A stretch of 49,582 nucleotides of DNA from Aeropyrum sp. (lineage in GTDB: Archaea; Thermoproteota; Thermoprotei_A; Sulfolobales; Acidilobaceae): assembly GCA_015523465.1 (NCBI GenBank), contig WAKF01000038.1:1-49582 (forward strand). Direction: 5' to 3'. Position numbers and translations under genes: made by a program. This document shows positions 8,503 to 16,039 of this stretch, one piece after another (the first letter of the stretch is position 1; each line of letters begins with the position of its first letter). Below the pieces are notes generated by a model. The model did not search any database, was not told the origin of the DNA, and was given only the letters and a program-made list of their open reading frames with translations.

Positions 8503-9285
8503 TTATGTAGCAAGTAATCGTAGTATAAGTGCTGCTATTAGTGTTGCTATGACTGATATAGTGAGTATGAGGTTCATCCTTGCTATGTAATCTAGTCTTT
8601 TCCCGAACTCGTCCATCCTCTTATCCACCTCCACGAATCTAGCGTTAATAGTTTTTTCTAGTTGGTCTATGCGTTTATTCATTTCCGAGAGCCTCGTGTT
8701 GACGCTATTCTCTAACAGGTCTATATGCTTGTCTACCTCTGCCAGCCTCGTGTTGACGCTCTTTTCTAGTTGGTCTATCCTTTTATCCACGTCGGAGAGC
8801 CTCGCGTTCACGGTTTTCTCTAGGCTATCTACTCTCTTATCCACCTCCGCGAGCCTAGAATTTATACTCTTCTCTAGGCTATCTACTCTCTTATCTACAC
8901 CCACTAGCCTTGCGTTGATGTTACTCTCTAACAAGTCTAAACGCTTGTCCAAACCGCCTACACGCTTATCCACGCTCCTCTCTAGGGCGTCGATCCGTTT
9001 GTCGAGATCTCCTATCCTTTCGGCCATCTGCATTAGTGCACCCTCAACCCTCGCAATCCTCTCCCTAAGTGCCGATAGCTCGCCCCAAACCCGGTCAAAC
9101 TCTCCCCGAAGCCTCTCCCTCAATTCCTCCAAGTCCCGCTTTGTAGCAACCTCCCTCATCACAGCTTTTATTACAGCCTTTCGGGCTTTAGGCTCCTTGA
9201 CTAGTAGCTCGGCTAGCCGCCTCCTAGCTTCTTCATCCTCCTCGAAGAGCCTGACAATATCGCTGGCGGTGATATCAGCCTTCAT
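8503..9285 (-). CDS. Tail-anchored coiled-coil protein of 18-residue repeats
   Basis: This is a 260-residue protein. Residues 1-55 are helical and charged, 50-93 are a coiled coil, 94-219 are seven consecutive 18-residue repeats of the form VDKRVDSLEKSINSRLAE, with a partial eighth to about 231. Residues 237-258 (NLILTISVIATLIAALILRL) form one C-terminal membrane helix. Hydrophobic residues sit at repeat positions 1, 5, 8, 12 and 16, and an N-x-R pair recurs at 13 and 15 from the second repeat onward. I know of no function. The predicted form is a rod held at the membrane by its tail. The gene converges on the thiolase across an AT-rich 218-base gap in which I see nothing else. Confidence 0.75.
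   Translation of the reverse strand: MKADITASDIVRLFEEDEEARRRLAELLVKEPKARKAVIKAVMREVATKRDLEELRERLRGEFDRVWGELSALRERIARVEGALMQMAERIGDLDKRIDALERSVDKRVGGLDKRLDLLESNINARLVGVDKRVDSLEKSINSRLAEVDKRVDSLEKTVNARLSDVDKRIDQLEKSVNTRLAEVDKHIDLLENSVNTRLSEMNKRIDQLEKTINARFVEVDKRMDEFGKRLDYIARMNLILTISVIATLIAALILRLLAT
8629..9006 (-). repeat. Seven tandem 54-bp coding repeats
   Basis: The DNA encoding residues 94-219 of the coiled-coil protein is made of seven in-frame 54-bp units. The units share blocks such as the complement of CTATCTACTCTCTTATC, found twice (8877 and 8823 regions), indicating expansion by duplication. Confidence 0.7.
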
Positions 9286-9436
9286 CTAAACCCCTAGTGA
9301 AGTCTACTTGTAGCGTGATACTATAAGTATTTTAGAGTGGTGTTATCGTAGACGCTATTCCCCTCCACCCTACGTTGCGGCACTTCTAAATAGTGTTTGA
9401 GGGAGTTTAATCTAGCTTTATTGTCTTGGTATAATT

Positions 9437-10672
9437 GTGGTGGCGGGCGTGGGTAAATGTAGGCTATGCGGGAGAGAGTCTAGGCTTGTATCATCGTGGC
9501 TGGGCGTCTGTGCCGAGTGTTTAAGGAGGAGGCCTAGCGAGGCTCTCACGAGGGTTAGGAGAGTTAGGGGGTTTTGGAGAACCCGCTTGGGTCTGCCTGG
9601 CGAGACTCCCCGAACAAGGGGTAGGACTGTGAAGTGTAGGATATGCGTTAACGAGTGTAGCGTGCCTGAGGGGGGAGTGGGTTATTGTGGTGTGTGGCGT
9701 GTTAGGAATGGTAGGCTTGAGCACGTAGCGGGTCCTGGCATGGTGGTGGGCTTCACCTATCTAGACCCTCTCCCCACCAACTGCGTGTCAACTCCAGTAT
9801 GCCCTGCGGCTACGGAGAGGGGTTTTCCCGTCTACACTGATACTAAGGGGCCCGAACACGGCTATTATAATCTTGCAGTATTCATGGGCGGGTGCCCTCT
9901 AGACTGTGCTTTCTGCCAGAACTGGGAGCATAAGCTGATGGTTGCCGACAAGCTTCCTGAAGGCCTCAGTGGCTTCCCGGAGACGAAGCTAGGCTACTGG
10001 AAGAGGGTTATGAGCCTAGAGGACTTGGTGGACGAGGCCTTGAATGATAGTGTTAGGTGTGTCTGCTACTTCGGCGGGGACCCAACCCCCCAGGCTGGGA
10101 TCCTAGTTGCGGCGTCTAGGAGAGTGCTTAGGAAGGCGAGGGAGTCGGGGCAGGCTTTTAAGAGGATATGCTGGGAGACGGACGGGCTGGTAAACTCTAG
10201 GATTATGAGGGAGATGGCTCGTGTGAGCCTGGAGAGCGGGGGGATTGTTAAGGTTGACTGGAAAGCGTGGACACCCTCGATCTACGAGGCGCTTACGGGG
10301 GTTGAGGGTGAGAGGGGGCTGGCTAGGCTCAGGGGGAATGTTAGACTTGTAGCCGAGATGGGTAGGGAGAGACGAGATCCCCCGCTCTTAGTGGTGAGCA
10401 CTCTCTTAGTCCCGGGTTATGTAGGCCCCGGCGAGGTCTACAGGATAGCCAGGTACCTAGCCAGCATAGACCCTAGCATTCCTATGGTGCTGCTAGCATT
10501 CCATCCAGACCACAGGATGCCAGACTTGCCTACGACTAGCGTGGACCACGCTGAGAAGGCTTTGAAGGCCGCTTATAGGGCGGGGCTGCGTGAGGTCTAC
10601 CTGGGTAACGAGTGGCTCCTAAGGCCACATTATAAGGTGGAGCCTTGGTGGGACGACTGGGCTAACCTCTAA
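9437..10672 (+). CDS. AmrS-like radical SAM protein with extra zinc-finger N-terminus
   Basis: This 411-residue protein has three cysteine clusters: C8/C11/C25/C28 (KCRLCG and GVCAEC, probable zinc site), C67/C70/C74/C84 (VKCRICVNECSVPEG), and the radical SAM site C153/C157/C160 in MGGCPLDCAFCQNW. The second and third clusters match the AmrS (AmmeMemoRadiSam) and PflA-like group. The first is an added N-terminal ribbon. AmrS partners (Memo, AMMECR1) are not in the window. CTTTATT near 9415 would put transcription start around 9440, so GTG 9437, 9440 or 9449 could be the leaderless start. The stop overlaps the convergent PfkB-family gene by four bases. Confidence 0.7.
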   Translation: MVAGVGKCRLCGRESRLVSSWLGVCAECLRRRPSEALTRVRRVRGFWRTRLGLPGETPRTRGRTVKCRICVNECSVPEGGVGYCGVWRVRNGRLEHVAGPGMVVGFTYLDPLPTNCVSTPVCPAATERGFPVYTDTKGPEHGYYNLAVFMGGCPLDCAFCQNWEHKLMVADKLPEGLSGFPETKLGYWKRVMSLEDLVDEALNDSVRCVCYFGGDPTPQAGILVAASRRVLRKARESGQAFKRICWETDGLVNSRIMREMARVSLESGGIVKVDWKAWTPSIYEALTGVEGERGLARLRGNVRLVAEMGRERRDPPLLVVSTLLVPGYVGPGEVYRIARYLASIDPSIPMVLLAFHPDHRMPDLPTTSVDHAEKALKAAYRAGLREVYLGNEWLLRPHYKVEPWWDDWANL

Positions 10673-11601
10673 ACGCAGTCCTCCACCCCTCCGACGTCAC
10701 CGGCTAGGGCTAAGACCTCCTCTAGCGTGGGCATGGAGCTGCTACCCCTCCTAGTAACCTTGGCTGAGCCTGCTGCAAGGGCGTGGCGAAGGGCTTCCTC
10801 CAGGGGTGCCCCAGCGAGTAGCCATACGTTGAATGCTGCGTCGAAGGCGTCGCCAGCCCCGGTGACGTCTACGACATTTACTCTCGGGAGCCTCGTTATC
10901 CTGAGGCATCTCCTCTCGGAGAGGACTGTAGCCCCGCCCTTTCCATGCTTAACCACGACGAGCCTAGCACCCCGCTCTAGGAAGACTGAGGCTGCTAGGG
11001 GGTCCGGGGAGCCCGTCATACCCTTCAGCTCCACAGTGTTTATGAAGACCCAGTCAGCCTCCCTCGACACCTCTATGACATCTCTGGGCCTTCTAAGGGC
11101 CTCCCCTCCAGGGTCGTAACTAATAGTGCACTCCCTGCAGTGCCTCCTAGCGTCAGAGACGAGCTGGGGCTTGACGCTGGCTAGGTGTATGTGACCCTTG
11201 AAACCCCTGAGGTGGGGCTCCTCTATAGTTAGGTCCTCGTTGGCCCCCCTAACGGTAACCATAGTCCTTAGGGACCTCTCAGCGTCAACCATGACGACCA
11301 CCATGCCGGCTGGCTTGGGCGACATACTTACTAGTGACGTATCAACTCCATTAGACTTGATAGCCTCCAGTATGCCTAGGGTGGCAGCCTCCCTCCCCGC
11401 GACAGCCCTTAGCATTGACTTCTGCCCTAGTCTAGCCACTGCTATCGAGTAGTTCGTAGCGGCACCCCCAGGTCCTACCCAAGTATCAGTAGCGAATACT
11501 ATCTCGTCGCCCCCCGGTATCCGGGGGACGTAGAGGCTTATGTCTATGTTTATGTTGCCTACCGCGAGGTGGACCTGGCTACCAGGCCTGGGTAGAACCA
11601 T
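10669..11601 (-). CDS. PfkB-family (ribokinase-like) sugar or nucleoside kinase
   Basis: This 310-residue kinase has the PfkB N-terminal GGAATNYSIAVARLG (46-60) and C-terminal VTGAGDAFDAAF with the catalytic base Asp251. The family phosphorylates sugars, sugar phosphates or nucleosides. Its start lies inside the end of the nucleoside phosphorylase gene (43-base overlap), so the two are co-translated. That suggests a substrate released by the phosphorylase. A ribose-1-phosphate kinase, as in the archaeal pentose bisphosphate pathway, or a nucleoside kinase are the leading options. Confidence 0.75.
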   Translation of the reverse strand: MVLPRPGSQVHLAVGNINIDISLYVPRIPGGDEIVFATDTWVGPGGAATNYSIAVARLGQKSMLRAVAGREAATLGILEAIKSNGVDTSLVSMSPKPAGMVVVMVDAERSLRTMVTVRGANEDLTIEEPHLRGFKGHIHLASVKPQLVSDARRHCRECTISYDPGGEALRRPRDVIEVSREADWVFINTVELKGMTGSPDPLAASVFLERGARLVVVKHGKGGATVLSERRCLRITRLPRVNVVDVTGAGDAFDAAFNVWLLAGAPLEEALRHALAAGSAKVTRRGSSSMPTLEEVLALAGDVGGVEDCV

Positions 11602-12404
11602 CTCTTACCAGCCCCCACCTTAACCCCATCCCACTCACCAAGCACTCTCACAGCCTCAGAGGCCACGAGGGAAGCCTCCCTAACCCCCTCCTCACCCCTA
11701 AACTCGTCGGTCTCCCTATTAGCTATTACAGTGCACACGCAGCCGGCCCTAGCCCCGTATATAGAGGCTATTGTGAAGAGGGTTGCAGCCTCCATCTCGA
11801 AGCCGAGCACCCCCGCAGCCTGCAGCTCTGGTAGGACCCTCGACGCCCTGGGGGTCATGTATCCCCGGTATCCGGGCCTCCCTTGACCTAAGTAAAAGCT
11901 GTCTGTGCTAGCGACAATCCCCATCTCATACCTAACCCCTAGGCTCTCAGCCGCCTCAATGAGTGCTAGGAGGACCTCGTACGAAGCCAAGGCGGGATAC
12001 TCTGGCATGACGTACTGCTTGCTAGTCCCCTCGAGCCTCACAGCCCCAGAGGCTATGACCAGCGTGCCGGGTTCAAGATCTCTCCTAAGACCGCCCATAG
12101 TCCCCACCCTGATGAAGGTGTCGGCCCCTACCCTCAGTAGCTCCTCAACAGCTATGGCAGTGCTAGGACCTCCAATCCCAGTACTGGTAACGCTTAGTTT
12201 AACCCCCCGGTAAACGCCGGTCCACGTCCTAAACTCCCTATGGTGAGCTACAAGCTTGGCATCTTCCCATAGGGAGGCTATTAGGTCCGTCCTAGCAGGG
12301 TCTCCAGGGAGTAGCACGTAGCGGGCCACATCACCCCTCCTAACCCTAAGGTGATACTGGAGGCCCTCCTCGCCCTCAGGGCGGGCGGCACTCTTAAAAG
12401 GCAA
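11559..12404 (-). CDS. Nucleoside phosphorylase (uridine/purine phosphorylase family)
   Basis: This 281-residue protein belongs to the PNP/UDP family, which cleaves nucleosides with phosphate to a base and ribose-1-phosphate. Visible motifs are the phosphate-binding LLPGDPARTDLI (31-42), TSTGIGGPSTAIAVEEL, RVGTMGGLR, and the ribose-binding FEMEAATLF. Its base preference cannot be read from sequence. It overlaps the PfkB kinase downstream. An ACTTAATTTAAGT-like AT block at 12442-12455 lies in the divergent gap with endonuclease IV and can serve as its TATA box. Confidence 0.8.
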   Translation of the reverse strand: MPFKSAARPEGEEGLQYHLRVRRGDVARYVLLPGDPARTDLIASLWEDAKLVAHHREFRTWTGVYRGVKLSVTSTGIGGPSTAIAVEELLRVGADTFIRVGTMGGLRRDLEPGTLVIASGAVRLEGTSKQYVMPEYPALASYEVLLALIEAAESLGVRYEMGIVASTDSFYLGQGRPGYRGYMTPRASRVLPELQAAGVLGFEMEAATLFTIASIYGARAGCVCTVIANRETDEFRGEEGVREASLVASEAVRVLGEWDGVKVGAGKRWFYPGLVARSTSR

Positions 12405-12526
12405 CCCACACCACCCAGTCCAAGCCGCATGGTCCCATGTAGACTTAATTTAAGTTCACGTGGAGGCCGGGAGGCCTGTCTTTAAGGAGAGCCCTGGGAT
12501 AGAGGTGATATGGGGTATGGGGTCTC

Positions 12527-13366
12527 ATGGGTAGGGTTAGGTTTGGGCCTGCGGGGAAGCCTGTGGAGTTCAAAGGCGCTATGGAGAGGGTTCCCGAGTT
12601 CTTGAGAGGCATAGGCTTGGACGCTCTCGAGTATGAGGCTGTCAGGGGGGTTAGGATTAGCGAGGCTAAGGCTCGGCTTCTCGGGGAGGAGGCTAGAAAG
12701 CATGATATAGTCTTGAGCATGCACGCCCCATACTACGTCAACCTGGCTAGCCCTGACGAGGATACCGTTAGGAGGAGCTTGAAGAGACTCTATGAGTCTA
12801 TGGTCGCTGCAGAGTGGATGGGCGCTTATGTAGTCGTCGTACATCCAGGCTACTATAAGGGGAATAGTAGCGAGAGGGAGGCCCTAGAGAAGGTGATCAG
12901 AGCGTTCAACACACTGATAGAGTCGTTGCCCTCGTGGGTGAAGACGCCGGAAGTAGGACCTGAGACTATGGGCAAGACATCCCAGGTAGGGAGCCTGGAG
13001 GAGGTCATAGAGATATGTGAGAGAGTGCCCCGATGCAGGCCATGCGTTGACTGGGCTCATCTCTACGCTAGGAGTGAAGGGAGCTTCGTGACTAGCGTGG
13101 ACCAGGTGATCAAGGCTATAGAGGAGATAGAGAGGAGGCTCGGCTCCAGGGCCGTCAGGCCCCTTCACACCCACTTCTCAAAGATAGAGTATGGGAGGGG
13201 CGGCGAGAGGGAGCACCACACACTCTCAGAGGAGGGATACGGGCCTGAGTGGGGGGTTGTATGTCGGGCCTACAAGGAGACGGGGATAGATGCTGTGGTG
13301 ATAAGCGAGAGCCCGGTGCTGGAGAAGGACGCAATATTAATGAAGAAGGTCTGCATGGAGGGATGA
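12527..13366 (+). CDS. nfo: Endonuclease IV-like AP endonuclease (TIM barrel)
   Basis: This 279-residue protein has the endonuclease IV layout with metal-binding residues in MHAPYYVNL, VVVVHPGYYKG, GPETMGK, CVDWAHLYAR, HTHFSK and VISESP. The enzyme cuts DNA at abasic sites. TTTAAGG at 12481-12487 is a likely TATA box, giving a short leader before ATG 12527. The gene is divergent from the nucleoside phosphorylase. Confidence 0.85.
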   Translation: MGRVRFGPAGKPVEFKGAMERVPEFLRGIGLDALEYEAVRGVRISEAKARLLGEEARKHDIVLSMHAPYYVNLASPDEDTVRRSLKRLYESMVAAEWMGAYVVVVHPGYYKGNSSEREALEKVIRAFNTLIESLPSWVKTPEVGPETMGKTSQVGSLEEVIEICERVPRCRPCVDWAHLYARSEGSFVTSVDQVIKAIEEIERRLGSRAVRPLHTHFSKIEYGRGGEREHHTLSEEGYGPEWGVVCRAYKETGIDAVVISESPVLEKDAILMKKVCMEG

Positions 13367-13429
13367 TAGGTAGCTAGGTAGCATAGCTAGATTAACCCTC
13401 CCCCACACCCACCACCCGGTGCCTGAGTC

Positions 13430-13756
13430 GTGGGTAGAGTGACCAAGATAATACTGGTAGACCTCCCCCACCACCCATACAGCAAGCACTGGAAAGCCCT
13501 GGCAGAAAAGATTGCAAACGAGCTCGGAGTACCCCTGGAGGTTAAGAACGAGGACTACGTCTTCGCCATAGAGCATGGAGAGACTGACGACCTAGGCATG
13601 GCATCACTCCCACAGCTATTCGCCGAGCTGGAGGGCGGTGAGATAAGACTACTGCTGGCAAGGTTCCCTTTCAACCCGACAACACTTCAAGCAGACCCGG
13701 AGGAGGCGTATAGGGTGGTCAAGGAGAAGATAAAGGAGGTTACGGGAGAACAATAG
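13430..13756 (+). CDS. Conserved-looking small hypothetical protein
   Basis: This 108-residue protein begins at GTG 13430 (GTG 13439 is an alternative). It starts with a strand KIILVDLPHHPYSKHW, then a helix, then VFAIEHGETDDLG and LLLARFPFNP, consistent with a compact alpha/beta fold. I do not recognise the family. It follows endonuclease IV by 63 bases and may share its transcript. The 236 bases after it are AT-rich up to 13900 and contain no gene that I can support. Confidence 0.55.
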   Translation: MGRVTKIILVDLPHHPYSKHWKALAEKIANELGVPLEVKNEDYVFAIEHGETDDLGMASLPQLFAELEGGEIRLLLARFPFNPTTLQADPEEAYRVVKEKIKEVTGEQ

Positions 13757-13951
13757 TAATCTCGTTAACACGCATCCTAGAGGGCTTGGAAGTAAAACTA
13801 GCATACACGCGACTTTTAACTATAATCATATGTTATCACCTAAAACTCCATAGCATGCAAAACCTTCCTTTAAAAGCGCAATTATTCCTAAAGACAGGCT
13901 TATAGCTGGCATGGGAAGGGGGGAGGTCCTACACTACCCGCTCTCCTCACC

Positions 13952-13959
13952 ATTATAGT
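13952..13959 (+). promoter_or_regulatory. TATA box for the first HEPN/MNT pair
   Basis: ATTATAGT lies 34 bases before GTG 13993, the spacing expected for a transcript with a short leader. A GGAGGTCCTAC block at 13922-13932 just upstream recurs at 20978-20988 beside the second HEPN/MNT pair. Confidence 0.45.
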
Positions 13960-13992
13960 CTTTGAGGGCAACTAGTTCTGCTTGGGGAGCGC

Positions 13993-14382
13993 GTGAGGGC
14001 TGAGGCTGAGGCGTGGCTTAGGCAGGCGGAGAGGGACCTTGTGAAGGCCGAGAACGACCTTAAGACCGGGGACTGGGATGGAGCTGCGTTTTGGAGTCAG
14101 CAGGCTGCGGAGAAGGCTTTGAAGGCTCTATTGCTCAACGCAGGCTACCCGGCTAGAGGTCATAACCTTCTAGCCCTCGCAGACGCCGTGAGGAGGGAGC
14201 TGGGCCTAGACGTAACGCCGATTATGAGTGACCTCAGGGAGCTTACAATCCACTACACGATAGCTAGGTATCCTAACGCCGCCAACGCTATACCATACGA
14301 GCTTTATGACGAGGCTAAGGCTAGAGATCTCGTGGGGAGGGCTAGGAGGGTCTTGGAATGGGTAAGGCAGCATCTGCAGTGA
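13993..14382 (+). CDS. HEPN-domain protein, pair 1
   Basis: This 129-residue protein has the HEPN signature WLRQAERDLVKAENDL, AAFWSQQAAEKALKALLL and a GHNLLALAD turn, followed by the usual HYTIARYP. HEPN proteins paired with minimal nucleotidyltransferases often act as toxin/antitoxin-like modules, where the HEPN can be an RNase. I do not see a clear R-x4-6-H nuclease motif; RRVLEWVRQH near the end is the closest. The start of the nucleotidyltransferase lies inside this gene (25-base overlap), so the pair is coupled. Confidence 0.8.
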   Translation: MRAEAEAWLRQAERDLVKAENDLKTGDWDGAAFWSQQAAEKALKALLLNAGYPARGHNLLALADAVRRELGLDVTPIMSDLRELTIHYTIARYPNAANAIPYELYDEAKARDLVGRARRVLEWVRQHLQ

Positions 14383-14717
14383 GGAGCCAGAGAGAGGCCT
14401 TGAGGATGGCTTGTGAATCCGTGAAAGAGGCTTCAAGAATAGCTATGGCGCGGGGATGGAGGCTTGTGGGCGCTTACCTTGTGGGTAGTAGGGCCCGGGG
14501 AGACTATACTGTAGAAAGCGATGTAGACGTGGTGCTAGTGATTGAGGGGGTGGAGGGCCTAAATGCACTGGAGAGGCTTGAGGCCTTCAAAGAGGCTCTA
14601 AGGCCCAACGTGGAGCTGAGAGTGTACGCTACGTCAGAGTGGACGGGGGATGATATCTGGATGTCAGTGTTAAGGAGGGAGGCAAAGTTCCTCCTAGGAG
14701 TCTGTAAGGAGTTCTAA
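14358..14717 (+). CDS. Minimal nucleotidyltransferase (MNT), pair 1
   Basis: This 119-residue protein has the nucleotidyltransferase motif LVGSRARGDYTVESDVDVVLVI, here given as GSRARG followed by SDVDVVL, with both metal-binding aspartates. In known pairs such MNTs AMPylate or neutralise the HEPN partner. The ATG at 14358 overlaps the HEPN gene. An intact active site supports an enzymatically active antitoxin-type role, as inference. Confidence 0.8.
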   Translation: MGKAASAVRSQREALRMACESVKEASRIAMARGWRLVGAYLVGSRARGDYTVESDVDVVLVIEGVEGLNALERLEAFKEALRPNVELRVYATSEWTGDDIWMSVLRREAKFLLGVCKEF

Positions 14718-14780
14718 TGCCGTATCACTGTAGCTAATGGTGTTTCATGGCCATCGGCCTAGTCCTCGATTATCGTGTCC

Positions 14781-15920
14781 TCACGGTCTCCATGCAGGCT
14801 TAACCGTTACCCAAGCCACGTCTACTACGTCACGGGCTAGGGGGACGTTGAGGACTAGCTTGAGCCTCGCCCACTTTATATCTCTCCATGCGGCGCCCGC
14901 TAGTAGGGGGTTTGTGCTCAGCCTCCGGAGTAGCTCCCTGGGGCGTGTCCTAGCTTGGCTGTGTATTAGTAGGTAGGCCTCTTCCTCGGGCCCTGGGCTC
15001 CACCTAAAGTTTATTCTACCAGGGTTGCTTAGCTTTGCAAGGGTTATTCTATACCTTATACCCCACTTAACGGCTTCAAATTCAAGCCTAACCTCTCTCG
15101 CTCTAGAGCCAGGCTGTTTAGTGTAGGTTATTGTCCCCTTGATAGCTCCACTCTCGACTCCCATCTCGGCAGTCCCCGTAGCTCCGTCGCCCTTAACTGT
15201 CAATACGCTCTTTGTCACTTCTATTTCATGGTTGATCCTGGGTATGAACGCCACTATTATGCTACCGCTAGGCCCACTATAATCTGGGTCCACGATCTCA
15301 TAAGCAGGGGCAACGATCCACTCGTAAGCGTCCCAGACGAGTATTGGAGGCTTCCCGCCCTTCCTCGAAGCCTGCGGCTCCGTGCTAGACCCCGTATCCA
15401 ACGTTACCTCCCAGGGAAGCCCCGCTAGAATCCCCACATTACCTTTGAAGTCCTTGGGCCCAAGGGAGTCCTTTACAACCTCTCCTTCCTCTGACTCCTT
15501 GAAGCTGAGCCGAGTATAGTAGTCGTAGCCTGTTTCGGCCCTGTGGTAGGAGATTGTTATGGTGCCGGGCTTCATCTTGAGCGGCTTAGGGAGTATGAGC
15601 CTCTCGCCCTCTACCCTCACGTCCTTCGAGAGCGCCTTTAATACGCGAGCTAGCCTTGGACCGTAAATGAGCGATTGCAAGGCGCCTCCAATGACTAGTA
15701 GGCTCGCTACGGCTACCAGGACCTTCAGGTAGGTTGGCGTATTGGATGCAGTGAATGTTGCGGCTAGGAGTAGGAGCGCAATCACTATCGCGACGACATC
15801 AACCAGGCGGCGGGGCTGATGCTCTACAATAATAAGCCTAGCCAACCCTAGGAACCTCCACACCACCAGGTTTCTCGGAGCGTTATGTAAACCCTTTCGC
15901 GCCGACGAGAGGCAATGCAT
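14781..15920 (-). CDS. Hypothetical membrane-anchored protein
   Basis: This protein has up to 379 residues and no family that I recognise. Two hydrophobic helices (VDVVAIVIALLLLAATF and LKVLVAVASLLVIGGAL, about 40-80) are followed by a mainly beta soluble domain with sequences such as GTITISYHRAETGY and GSIIVAFIPRINHEIEV. The AATTTAAG just upstream (15921-15928) would put transcription start near 15899, inside the frame, so the true start may be GTG 15866 or 15863 rather than ATG 15920. It is divergent from dnaG. Confidence 0.6.
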   Translation of the reverse strand: MHCLSSARKGLHNAPRNLVVWRFLGLARLIIVEHQPRRLVDVVAIVIALLLLAATFTASNTPTYLKVLVAVASLLVIGGALQSLIYGPRLARVLKALSKDVRVEGERLILPKPLKMKPGTITISYHRAETGYDYYTRLSFKESEEGEVVKDSLGPKDFKGNVGILAGLPWEVTLDTGSSTEPQASRKGGKPPILVWDAYEWIVAPAYEIVDPDYSGPSGSIIVAFIPRINHEIEVTKSVLTVKGDGATGTAEMGVESGAIKGTITYTKQPGSRAREVRLEFEAVKWGIRYRITLAKLSNPGRINFRWSPGPEEEAYLLIHSQARTRPRELLRRLSTNPLLAGAAWRDIKWARLKLVLNVPLARDVVDVAWVTVKPAWRP

Positions 15921-16039
15921 CTTAAATTGAGGTTTATGGGTCTGAGCGATTTAACCTCTCGGTGCAACCCTATCCCGACTGGAAGGTGCGAGTGCCTGTC
16001 TGGTTAGAGGGGTTGACGCTTAGAGGGGTGTAGAGTGGC

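Noticed and set aside
8669-9289. Long plus-strand frame of 206 residues
   Set aside because: It lies antisense to the coiled-coil gene and is an artefact of its repeats; the protein is Ser/Leu-rich without a fold.
12445-12844. Minus-strand frames over the endonuclease IV start
   Set aside because: They are antisense to a well-supported endonuclease IV gene and have no motif.
14737-14976. Plus-strand frame after MNT pair 1
   Set aside because: It mostly overlaps the convergent membrane-protein gene and is Ser/His/Arg-rich, as expected from a shadow frame.
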